From assembly GCA_038146985.1 (NCBI GenBank), contig JAYQSQ010000018.1, forward strand, positions 1-64,000: DNA of 64,000 bases, given 5' to 3'. Of the stretch, positions 39,144 through 46,311 are shown in pieces (the stretch's first letter is position 1; every line of letters begins with the position of its first letter). The notes under the pieces were generated by a model. That model did no database searches. It was not told the DNA's origin and saw only the letters and a program-made list of their open reading frames with translations. The DNA comes from JADHLJ01 sp038146985. Its GTDB lineage: Bacteria > Pseudomonadota > Alphaproteobacteria > Thalassobaculales > Thalassobaculaceae. Position numbers and translations under genes: made by a program.

Positions 39144-39650
39144 TTAACGCCGCCGCTCGAAGCGTTGCTCGGTGACCTCGACGCCCCAGGTGGTGTCGGG
39201 TTGCTCGGATGTCAGGGCGAACCCATGGGCCTCGTAGAGATGGCGGGCCGCGTCCAGTCCCTTGAAGGTGTCGAGATAGACAAGGGCGAAGCCGACGCGG
39301 TCACAGAAGGCCATCGCTTCGGTCATTAGCCTCCGGCCGATTCCGGTGCCGCGCGCCGCGTCCGATGTAATGAACCAACGCAGATGTGCCTCGTCCGCCT
39401 CGGTCTCGGAGCCGTCGATGGTGATCGAGGCCAGCAGATGAGCGCCCCGCCGCGCCGCGAGGAACAGATCGCGCGAGGGGTCCAGCCGGGGTATGAACTC
39501 GGCCATGCCGGCCGCGACCTTGGCCTCGAAATAGGGACCGAACCCCCACTCCCTGGCGTAATAGCGGCCATGCAGCGACACCACCTGGCCAAGCGTCCCC
39601 GGCTGCCATCCGCCGACGGAAATCTCGGCGTTTTCCCGATGTTCGGCCAT
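39144..39650 (-). CDS. GNAT-family N-acetyltransferase
   Basis: A 168-residue acetyltransferase. The acetyl-CoA loop is RGTGIGRRLMTEAM (Q/R-x-x-G-x-G/A) and the downstream DRVGFALVYLDTFKGLDAARHLYEAHGFAL fits motif B. ATG 39650 begins the conserved fold; the longer upstream extension overlaps the agmatinase gene promoter. Divergent from the agmatinase-family gene by 84 bp. Substrate unknown. Confidence 0.8.
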   Translation of the reverse strand: MAEHRENAEISVGGWQPGTLGQVVSLHGRYYAREWGFGPYFEAKVAAGMAEFIPRLDPSRDLFLAARRGAHLLASITIDGSETEADEAHLRWFITSDAARGTGIGRRLMTEAMAFCDRVGFALVYLDTFKGLDAARHLYEAHGFALTSEQPDTTWGVEVTEQRFERRR

Positions 39651-39734
39651 GGCCAACTCCGCGTTGTGGTGAGGCTTTGAAGTTGCCAGTATAGCAACCG
39701 GTCGCAATGCTGTGTCTGTTTGGTGGAGCCGAGA

Positions 39735-40688
39735 ATGGCCATGGACCCCAAAGTGCTCGAGCTGATGAGCCGTCCGCGTTACACCGGGGTGCCGACCTTC
39801 ATGCGAGCGCCCTACAGAGAGGATCTGAGCGGCCTCGATATCGCGATGATCGGCGTTCCCTATGACGGCGGGGTCACCAACAGACCCGGCTCCCGGCACG
39901 GGCCGCGCGAGGTTCGTAATCAGTCCTCCCTGATGCGGCTGACCAACCAGGCGACAAAGGTTCAGCCTTATCAGCTCTGCACCGTCGCCGATGTCGGCGA
40001 TGCCTACGTTGAAAAACCCTACCATTTGGAAAACGCTCATGAGGAAATCCAGAAAGCGTTCGAGCCTCTGAAGGCGGCGGGGGTGGTGCCGCTGTCGGTG
40101 GGCGGCGACCACTCGATCTCGCTGCCGATCCTGCGGGTGCTGGGCCGGGACCGTCCGGTCGGGATGGTGCATATCGATGCCCATTGCGATACCGGGGATG
40201 GCCATCTCGGCTCCCGCTTTCATCATGGAGCACCGTTTTCCCGAGCGGTGGAGGAGGGCGTGCTCGACCCCAAGCGCACCATCCAGATCGGCATCCGAGG
40301 CAGCCTCAACGACCTCGACCAATGGTCCTTCAGCTACAAGAGCGGCATGCGCGTCATCCAGATGCACGAGGCACATGCCATGGGGATCGACGCGGTGCTC
40401 GCCGAGGCACGGCGGGTGTGCGGCGACGGCCCGACCTATCTGTCCTTTGACATCGACGCTCTAGACCCGGCCTTTGCGCCGGGAACCGGCACGCCGGAGA
40501 TCGGTGGTTTCACTTCGCTTGAGGGGCAATTGCTGGTGCGGGGTCTGTCGGGTATGAACCTGATCGGCGCCGATGTGGTGGAGGTGGCGCCGCCGTTCGA
40601 TCCGTCCGGTCTGACCGCCATGGCCGGGGCGACGATCATGTTCGAGATTCTCTGCATCCTCGCCGAAGCCGTCGCCGCGCGCCGTTGA
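39735..40688 (+). CDS. Agmatinase-family ureohydrolase
   Basis: A 317-residue arginase-fold enzyme with a binuclear Mn site: GGDHSIS, HIDAHCDTGD and SFDIDALDPAFAPGTGTPE. It hydrolyses a guanidino group to urea and an amine. The sequence looks like the agmatinase/guanidinobutyrase/guanidinopropionase branch, but which compound cannot be told. ATG 39735 after GGTGGAGCCGAG; a TTG at 39720 is less likely. Confidence 0.85.
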   Translation: MAMDPKVLELMSRPRYTGVPTFMRAPYREDLSGLDIAMIGVPYDGGVTNRPGSRHGPREVRNQSSLMRLTNQATKVQPYQLCTVADVGDAYVEKPYHLENAHEEIQKAFEPLKAAGVVPLSVGGDHSISLPILRVLGRDRPVGMVHIDAHCDTGDGHLGSRFHHGAPFSRAVEEGVLDPKRTIQIGIRGSLNDLDQWSFSYKSGMRVIQMHEAHAMGIDAVLAEARRVCGDGPTYLSFDIDALDPAFAPGTGTPEIGGFTSLEGQLLVRGLSGMNLIGADVVEVAPPFDPSGLTAMAGATIMFEILCILAEAVAARR

Positions 40689-40914
40689 CCAGGTGCGGCG
40701 TCACGCCGATCGCGTTCCGTGCGCGACAAAAATTCTCAAAAAAATCCACAGGCTAGGCAGGATTAAGAATTTGGATGCCCATTATACGTTCTTGCGTGTT
40801 CTTATAAAATAAAAAAATAAAATATCCGGTGATTTGATAAATTGATATCGCATTCGAATAGTTTCCGCTAACGCTTTTCACAACGAAAATAGGCGAATTT
40901 CAGATTTACATACG
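40689..40914. other. AT-rich intergenic DNA, 226 bp
   Basis: From 40730 the sequence is very A/T rich (runs such as AAAATAAAAAAATAAAATA at 40805-40824), contrasting with its surroundings. It contains AAATCCACA, a 7 of 9 match to a DnaA box, at 40743-40751. No gene seen. Confidence 0.5.
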
Positions 40915-41853
40915 ATGGGAGCTCTTCTCACTGGAGCGGATCGGCAAATGACGCCTCGTCGCGCCCCGCTCTTGGGACTGCTGATGGGCGCGTCGGTCGC
41001 CGGCGCTGGTCTGTTCTTGGCCGAGGTATTGACCAAGCGGGCGGTCGAGCCTCCCTGTGAGACGGCGACATCGCAAGAAGAGGTCATCGCCGATACTGCG
41101 CGACGGGTTCACATGGCGGCGGTCGTCCTTCCACCGCCGCCTCAACCGCCGTCGGTCCAGACCGCGCCCCTGCCGCAAAAGCTCGCCTCAACCGCCTCCT
41201 CCGTCCGGCCTGCGGATCCAGCACCGGCCGATCCGGTGGCTGCGCCGGAGCCTGGCCGCGCGATCAAGAGCGCCGCCGCAAAGCGATCGGAACCCTTCGT
41301 CCCGCCAAAACTCGTGTTTGCCGGAACGGAGCAGGAGACGGCGGGGCGGCCTTTGCTCCGATTGTTGGAACATGGAGAAGGTCCCCGCGTCGAAATCGCC
41401 TGGCCGGATCATAGGGTCGCGCGCGCCAAGCTGTACCAACTTCTGGCACGCTGCCATGGGCTCCGGACTGTTCTGCTAAGGGGGCAGGAGATCCTGATTT
41501 CGACGGCATCGAACCGGAACGAGGTGTTCAATTCCGACCGTCACAGCGGGTTCCTGCGGACCATCGACGGAATGTCTCCCCAAGCGGAAGAACGTGCCTT
41601 GGCCGCATTGCGGGCGGCTCACGGCGGTGACGGGGTTCCCGCGCGGTTGCTGTCGCGCTCCTTCGATGCCCGGCTTCTGGGAGGCCTTGAGCGGCTCGCC
41701 GGCCCGGGATATCGCGGCGCCGGGACGGTTACGGCGCGCTATGCCATCGCCGGCGACCGGGTATTGGTGCACGGACTGTCGGTCGATGGCCGTGCCATCG
41801 AAGGCCGGATCGAGATCGCCCCGCCGCCCCGCTGTGACGGAGCCGGATCGTGA
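40915..41853 (+). CDS. Unknown membrane-anchored protein, Pro/Ala-rich
   Basis: I do not recognise this 312-residue protein. A transmembrane helix at about residues 19-38 anchors it; residues 65-130 are Pro/Ala-rich and likely disordered; the C-terminal 170 residues look folded (HRVARAKLYQLLARCHGL, LLRGQEILIS). Start ATG 40915 is uncertain. It overlaps the next gene by an ATGA (41850-41853), so the pair is coupled. Probable periplasmic orientation. Confidence 0.6.
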   Translation: MGALLTGADRQMTPRRAPLLGLLMGASVAGAGLFLAEVLTKRAVEPPCETATSQEEVIADTARRVHMAAVVLPPPPQPPSVQTAPLPQKLASTASSVRPADPAPADPVAAPEPGRAIKSAAAKRSEPFVPPKLVFAGTEQETAGRPLLRLLEHGEGPRVEIAWPDHRVARAKLYQLLARCHGLRTVLLRGQEILISTASNRNEVFNSDRHSGFLRTIDGMSPQAEERALAALRAAHGGDGVPARLLSRSFDARLLGGLERLAGPGYRGAGTVTARYAIAGDRVLVHGLSVDGRAIEGRIEIAPPPRCDGAGS

Positions 41854-42575
41854 TCCGGTTTCTGGCCATGGCCCGCAGGATGGTGGTGGCGTCGATCCTC
41901 ATTGGCGGAATGGGTTGTGCGCCGGTGATGCCCCTGGTTTCGGAGCAGCCGGTTCCGGTAGACGAGCTTTCGCCTCTTCAAGGTGTCCGTGATGGGTTCC
42001 TGCGCGCACCGCCGGCCTGTGTGATCGTGCTTCCGGCGCGGACCGGGGCCGGTCACTGGATACCCGCGCAGGCCGTGGATGAGGCGGTGGAACGCTTTCT
42101 TTCGGTTCGTGTCGACAGGGTCGTGGCCGGCGCGCGGCGCGACCGTCTCGCGCGGCATCTGGCTCTGGCGCTGGACCGGCCGCGGGATCTCGGGACTTTC
42201 GCCGAGCACACCCAGTGCCGCCACGCGATGGCCGTGACGGTCGATGGCGGCGAACTGGCCTACGCCGTCGTCTGGGCCGAGCGGCGATTGGCTCTTGAGC
42301 TAAACCTGATCAGGATAGGCGCTGAAAAGGATCCGCTTTGGTCGGCGCGCGCCGAGGGCGCGCGGGGAGACGGCGGCCTGCCGTTCTCCCCCTTTGGAGC
42401 GGTGAGTGCCGCCTACCGCGCCGGCAAGCTTGCCGGAGATGGGGATCAGAACCGCTCCCTGCTCGACGACCTTTTGCGGCGGATGACCGCGACATTGCCG
42501 GACATGAGGGGACTCGCTGTCATGGCCGGCGGTCCGAGCCGGTCTTTCGCGCTTTCCAGTAAGACAGGCAGGTAG
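41850..42575 (+). CDS. Unknown exported protein, possible lipoprotein
   Basis: A 241-residue protein with a short N-terminal signal (ARRMVVASILIGGMG) and Cys at residue 23 in GGMGC, a weak lipobox. No known domain; VRDGFLRAPPACVIVLPA and the YAVVWAERRLAL segment resemble exported accessory proteins. Translation is coupled to the preceding gene by ATGA. Function unknown. Confidence 0.6.
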   Translation: MIRFLAMARRMVVASILIGGMGCAPVMPLVSEQPVPVDELSPLQGVRDGFLRAPPACVIVLPARTGAGHWIPAQAVDEAVERFLSVRVDRVVAGARRDRLARHLALALDRPRDLGTFAEHTQCRHAMAVTVDGGELAYAVVWAERRLALELNLIRIGAEKDPLWSARAEGARGDGGLPFSPFGAVSAAYRAGKLAGDGDQNRSLLDDLLRRMTATLPDMRGLAVMAGGPSRSFALSSKTGR

Positions 42576-42723
42576 GTCGAGGACCTGGATTGCCGGTTAG
42601 CGGGCGCCTCCCTACAGGCGTATGGACTCGGAATTTCCGAGCGAGGAGCATCGTATTAAATCGCGGGATTCCATGGAGTTATTTCGCGATGTAGCGCTGT
42701 TCAGGGGCAGGCTGTGAAAGCTT

Positions 42724-42732
42724 TGTGGATAA
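42724..42732 (-). promoter_or_regulatory. DnaA box (perfect), minus orientation
   Basis: TGTGGATAA is the exact complement of the consensus TTATCCACA. It faces the second box 130 bp away across AT-rich DNA. Confidence 0.7.
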
Positions 42733-42861
42733 GTGATGATTTCCGATCTGAAGGAAATTCCTAGAAAAATTTTACGTTATTAAGTCAAATTCGCTTTCAG
42801 CTTTGAGTTGATCTAAAAAGTGTTTCGACGCATCGCAAGAGAGAATTTTCCAGTTTTTCAG

Positions 42862-42870
42862 TTATCCACA
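42862..42870 (+). promoter_or_regulatory. DnaA box (perfect), plus orientation
   Basis: TTATCCACA matches the consensus at all nine positions and lies 14 bp before the CtrA-type box. Confidence 0.7.
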
Positions 42871-42884
42871 GGCGCGGGAAGAAG

Positions 42885-42899
42885 TTAAAGCATGGTTAA
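42885..42899. promoter_or_regulatory. CtrA-type binding site TTAA-N7-TTAA
   Basis: TTAA AGCATGG TTAA has the exact seven-base spacing of the CtrA consensus. In Caulobacter such sites overlap origin DnaA boxes and silence them. Confidence 0.6.
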
Positions 42900-43143
42900 G
42901 ATATGAGAAAACCTTAACATTTCGCCGTCATACCTGCGCCGGGAGAGGATGCCGGAGAGGGCCGCGAGGGCCGTGCGGCGCTGTGACAGTCATGACGGCC
43001 GTTGGCACATTGCGATGAACGCCCCGGAATCTTCCGTGCCGCAGGTGCTGACGAGATGCCGATCTGGAACAAGCGAACGGAATTCACTTGGACGAGCGGC
43101 CGGCGCGGGTCATATGGTTCCCGGGAATGGCGGAGAGTTGGCG

Positions 43144-43380
43144 ATGAACGACGACGTTACCACGGTCGATGCAAGCGGGCTAAAGTGCCCGTTGCCGGTC
43201 CTCAAGGCACGCAAGGCGATCAAGGGCCTTGATGCGGGTGCGCGCATCCGGGTGATTTCGACGGATCCGGCATCGCCGCTTGACTTCAAGCATTTCTGCA
43301 ACACTTCCGGCCATGAATTGCTGAGCATTACCGAGGATGGCGAGCGAATTGAATTTCTGATCGCCAAGGCGGCGGACTAA
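43144..43380 (+). CDS. tusA: TusA-family sulfur carrier protein
   Basis: A 78-residue TusA/SirA-like protein with Cys15 in GLKCPLPVLKARKA (CPxP motif) that carries persulfide sulfur. It serves tRNA thiolation, Moco or other sulfur relay routes. ATG 43144, after GGAGAG, was chosen over a longer in-frame start near 42949, which lacks family similarity. Followed after 36 bp by an SRPBCC protein. First gene downstream of the DnaA/CtrA region. Confidence 0.85.
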   Translation: MNDDVTTVDASGLKCPLPVLKARKAIKGLDAGARIRVISTDPASPLDFKHFCNTSGHELLSITEDGERIEFLIAKAAD

Positions 43381-43416
43381 ACCAGGCCGAGATCGCGCGG
43401 GCGGGAGGTAGCGGTC

Positions 43417-43854
43417 GTGCTCAAAAAAAGCATTGTCATCGACGCCCCGATTTCTCTCGTTTGGCAACATCTGACCTGTCCCAAGCTGATGACCGCTTGG
43501 ATGCCGGGTATAAGAGCCATGCGGTCCGCCGACGGCGGGAAGGCACGGCTTGGAGGGATACTCGTTTTCACGGTTCGGGCAGGCGAGCGGGAATCGGAGA
43601 TCATCGCCTTCGATCCGGGCCGTGCGTTTGCCCTGCGTGCCATCGATGGCGCGTTTACCACCCTATACCGTTATGAATTGGCGCCGGCACCGGACGGGAT
43701 CGAGGTATCGCTGCACGCAACCTGTACGGCGCGAGGCCTCGCCCTTCTTGCCGGTCCCCTGGTCCGCTCCTTCATGCGCAAGGCGGATCGCTGGCAGTTG
43801 GCCTATCTCAAGGGAGAGGTCGAAAAAGCGCGGGATTTGGAAGCGCGGGGCTAG
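43417..43854 (+). CDS. SRPBCC-family (START/Bet v1-like) protein
   Basis: A 145-residue helix-grip protein of the polyketide-cyclase/dehydrase superfamily. Family traits: IDAPISLVWQHLTCPKLMTAWMPG at the N-terminus and RSFMRKADRWQLAYLKGEVEK at the C-terminus. Binds a hydrophobic ligand or lipid; function unknown. GTG 43417 with GGGAGGT in front is the start. Its stop overlaps the convergent LysR stop by 4 bp. Confidence 0.75.
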   Translation: MLKKSIVIDAPISLVWQHLTCPKLMTAWMPGIRAMRSADGGKARLGGILVFTVRAGERESEIIAFDPGRAFALRAIDGAFTTLYRYELAPAPDGIEVSLHATCTARGLALLAGPLVRSFMRKADRWQLAYLKGEVEKARDLEARG

Positions 43855-44783
43855 CCGGCGGGTCTAATGGTGGTGTTGAATTCCGGCCTGCCAGCCGTCC
43901 AGGAGGCGGCAACCTCCGCGAAGCCGCGGACGGCCGGAATTTCATGCCGGTCGGACAGCCAGGCAACGCTGATCCAGGTATCCGTGGCGCCGTCGGACAG
44001 CTCGACAATGGCGGTCCGGGGATCATGTCCTTCCTCGCCGGCAACCATCGGCGAGATGCCGAGCCCGGCGGCGACTGCCTCGCGCACCGCTTCACGGCTA
44101 CCGAGTTCGAGCAGGATTCGCGGTGATTTCCTGGTGGCCGCGAATTTCTCGTCACAACTACGCCTTGTCTCGGAACCGATCTCTCTCAAGATCATCGCTT
44201 CACCCGCGAGATCGTCGAAGCCGATCGGGCCCGCGCCGGCCAGGGGATGACCCACGGGAACCAGCAAACGCAATCGATGCCGGGCCAGACGCATGACCTC
44301 CACATCCTCCAGATGGGCACGCACCGCTGCCGACAGGGTGACGACCGCGATGTCGCAGCGCAGGTCGAGCAGGTTCCGCAGGGTGGCCGTGGCGTTGCCC
44401 ATGAGCGTTGAGACGCGAACCGCTGGATAAGCGCGCAGGAAGCCGGCGAGGACCTCCATCGACCATTGCAGACTGTCGATGCCGAGTCTCAGCGTACCGA
44501 ATTGCAACCCGCCGGCCGCCCCCAGCACCTCGTCGGCATCCCGCACAAGACGGAAGATCCGGCGAGTCACCGTATACAGCGATCGGCCGGCATCGGTCAT
44601 GAACACGCCGTCGCCCCGTCTTTCGAAAAGCCGCACACGGCGGTCCTTTTCCAGCATCCGAACCTGGGTGGTCACCGCCGGTTGGGTCACGCCCAACGCC
44701 TCGGCGGCGCGGGTGAAGCCGCCATGTTCCGCGACCGCGTTGAAGGCCTGGAGCTGTTTGGTGGTTAGGGGTGGTATAGACAT
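43851..44783 (-). CDS. LysR-family regulator, probably of phosphonoacetate hydrolase
   Basis: A 310-residue LTTR: HTH at residues 7-60 (LQAFNAVAEHGGFTRAAEALGVTQPAVTTQVRMLEK) and a C-terminal effector domain (REAVREAVAAGLGISPM). Divergent from the phosphonoacetate hydrolase gene across 159 bp, the classic arrangement for a local activator. A 14-bp palindrome near its start may be the operator. Effector probably phosphonoacetate or a related acid, by position. Confidence 0.8.
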   Translation of the reverse strand: MSIPPLTTKQLQAFNAVAEHGGFTRAAEALGVTQPAVTTQVRMLEKDRRVRLFERRGDGVFMTDAGRSLYTVTRRIFRLVRDADEVLGAAGGLQFGTLRLGIDSLQWSMEVLAGFLRAYPAVRVSTLMGNATATLRNLLDLRCDIAVVTLSAAVRAHLEDVEVMRLARHRLRLLVPVGHPLAGAGPIGFDDLAGEAMILREIGSETRRSCDEKFAATRKSPRILLELGSREAVREAVAAGLGISPMVAGEEGHDPRTAIVELSDGATDTWISVAWLSDRHEIPAVRGFAEVAASWTAGRPEFNTTIRPAG

Positions 44784-44806
44784 TAAAAAGACCTTATGGA
44801 AGATGA

Positions 44807-44820
44807 AAATTAATTAATTT
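44807..44820. promoter_or_regulatory. 14-bp palindrome in the LysR/phnA divergent region
   Basis: AAATTAATTAATTT is perfectly self-complementary and lies 24 bp from the LysR start, in the AT-rich part of the spacer. A candidate LysR operator, though its A/T composition allows it to be fortuitous. Confidence 0.3.
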
Positions 44821-44942
44821 GCATTATGGGTGATCACACCCTAGCTGTCTCGCGGGAAATACGACACCGGGGTCGGAGCGCGATAAGATCGATGGATCGC
44901 CCGACACCCAGCGGCAACTCGAACCAAGAGGCGGAGAGCGCA

Positions 44943-46208
44943 ATGAGCGGAAAGAGCCGGGAAATCAGCGTCAACGGGCGAAATTACAATTGGCCGGAAA
45001 GACCGCTGGTCGTGGTCTGCATCGACGGCTCCGAGCCTGATTACATCGAGCGCGCGGTCGTGGCGGGCCACATGCCTTTCACCGCCAAGATGCTGTCCAG
45101 AGGAGCCGACCTCCGCGCCGAGAGCGTTGTGCCGAGCTTCACCAACCCGAACAACCTGTCGATCGTCACCGGTCGGCCACCCTCGGTGCATGGAATTTGC
45201 GGCAACTTTTTCTACGACCGGACTGCCGACGCCGAGGTGATGATGAACGATCCGGCGTTTCTGAGGGCGCCGACGATCTTCTCGGCGTTCGAGGCCGCGG
45301 GTGCCCGGATCGCAGTGATCACCGCCAAGGACAAGCTACGCCGTCTGCTGGGACACGGGCTGTCGCACGGTGCGGGTGGGTCGATTTGTTTCTCCGCCGA
45401 GAAAGCGGACGAAGTGACGCTCATCGAAAACGGTGTCGAAGATGTCCTCACACTGACAGGGCTGCCGGTCCCATCGGTTTACAGCGCCGATCTCTCGGAA
45501 TTCGTTTTTGCCGCCGGCGTAAAGCTGATGGATCGTGACCGCCCGGATCTGATGTATTTGTCGACGACGGATTATATCCAGCACAAATTCGCGCCGGGGA
45601 CAGGCGGCGCCAACGCCTTCTACCGGATGATGGATGGGTACTGGGCGGCACTCGATGCATTGGGGGCGACACTGGTGCTGACGGCGGATCACGGCATGAG
45701 CGCGAAGCATGATGCGGCCGGCCAGCCGGATGTGATCTATCTGCAGGACGCGCTGGACGGCTTGGTTGGTCCCGGTGCCGCGCGGGTGATCCTGCCGATT
45801 ACTGACCCCTATGTCGCCCATCACGGCGCTCTCGGGTCCTTCGCCACCGCCTATCTTCCCGCAGGTGCCGAGATCGCGGAGGTGATCGCCGCCCTGACAA
45901 GGATCGACGGTGTGGATTCGGTCCTGACCAGGGCCGAGGCTTGCGCCCGTTTTGAGCTCCCGGATGACCGGGTCGGCGACATCGTTATCGTGTCCGCGGA
46001 GAACAAGGCTTTGGGGACCTCGGCGGCACTTCACGATCTTTCGGGTCTCGATGTCCCCTTGCGTTCCCATGGCGGGTTGAGTGAGCAGGTGGTGCCCCTG
46101 ATTTGCAGCGTGCCGGTCAGGGCCTTCGCGCCGGGTCACCGCATCCGCAACTTCGATGCCTTCCACCTTGGTCTCAATCTGGCGAAGGTGCCGGTCGCGG
46201 CGATGTGA
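44943..46208 (+). CDS. phnA: Phosphonoacetate hydrolase
   Basis: A 421-residue alkaline-phosphatase-superfamily Zn enzyme cleaving phosphonoacetate to acetate and phosphate. D28 in VVCIDGSEPDY and the nucleophile T67 in SFTNPNNLSIVTG correspond to the metal/nucleophile residues known for PhnA (Asp29/Thr68); later ligands are in STTDYIQHKFAPG and TADHGM. ATG 44943 after GGAGAGCGCA. No phnW, phnX, phnY or phosphonate transporter is in the window, so the substrate supply is open. Probably induced by the divergent LysR. Confidence 0.9.
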   Translation: MSGKSREISVNGRNYNWPERPLVVVCIDGSEPDYIERAVVAGHMPFTAKMLSRGADLRAESVVPSFTNPNNLSIVTGRPPSVHGICGNFFYDRTADAEVMMNDPAFLRAPTIFSAFEAAGARIAVITAKDKLRRLLGHGLSHGAGGSICFSAEKADEVTLIENGVEDVLTLTGLPVPSVYSADLSEFVFAAGVKLMDRDRPDLMYLSTTDYIQHKFAPGTGGANAFYRMMDGYWAALDALGATLVLTADHGMSAKHDAAGQPDVIYLQDALDGLVGPGAARVILPITDPYVAHHGALGSFATAYLPAGAEIAEVIAALTRIDGVDSVLTRAEACARFELPDDRVGDIVIVSAENKALGTSAALHDLSGLDVPLRSHGGLSEQVVPLICSVPVRAFAPGHRIRNFDAFHLGLNLAKVPVAAM

Positions 46209-46311
46209 GCGCAAGCGCAGGCAGGCTCAAAACGGTGAAGAAACCGGTCAAGCCGAGGTTCCGCGTGTTCCCCAGTCTCCCGGCTGTGGACCGGGCTTCG
46301 GGACGGATCGT

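Larger units (their letters stand above)
42576..43143. other. AT-rich intergenic region with DnaA and CtrA boxes; candidate replication or cell-cycle control region
   Basis: 568 bp without a supported gene. It has two perfect DnaA 9-mers in opposite orientation (TGTGGATAA 42724-42732 and TTATCCACA 42862-42870), about 130 bp apart. The DNA between is about one third G+C by hand count. A perfect CtrA-type TTAA-N7-TTAA lies at 42885-42899. Also a GANTC site (42667-42671) and CTCGGAATTTCCGAG (42628-42642), 7-bp arms. It resembles alphaproteobacterial replication origins or a DnaA/CtrA-controlled promoter. The usual oriC neighbours (hemE, mnmG, parAB) are absent. Confidence 0.45.

Noticed and set aside
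42949..43143. N-terminal extension of TusA by 65 residues
   Set aside because: The extension has no TusA similarity; the ATG at 43144 has its own ribosome site and gives the normal length.
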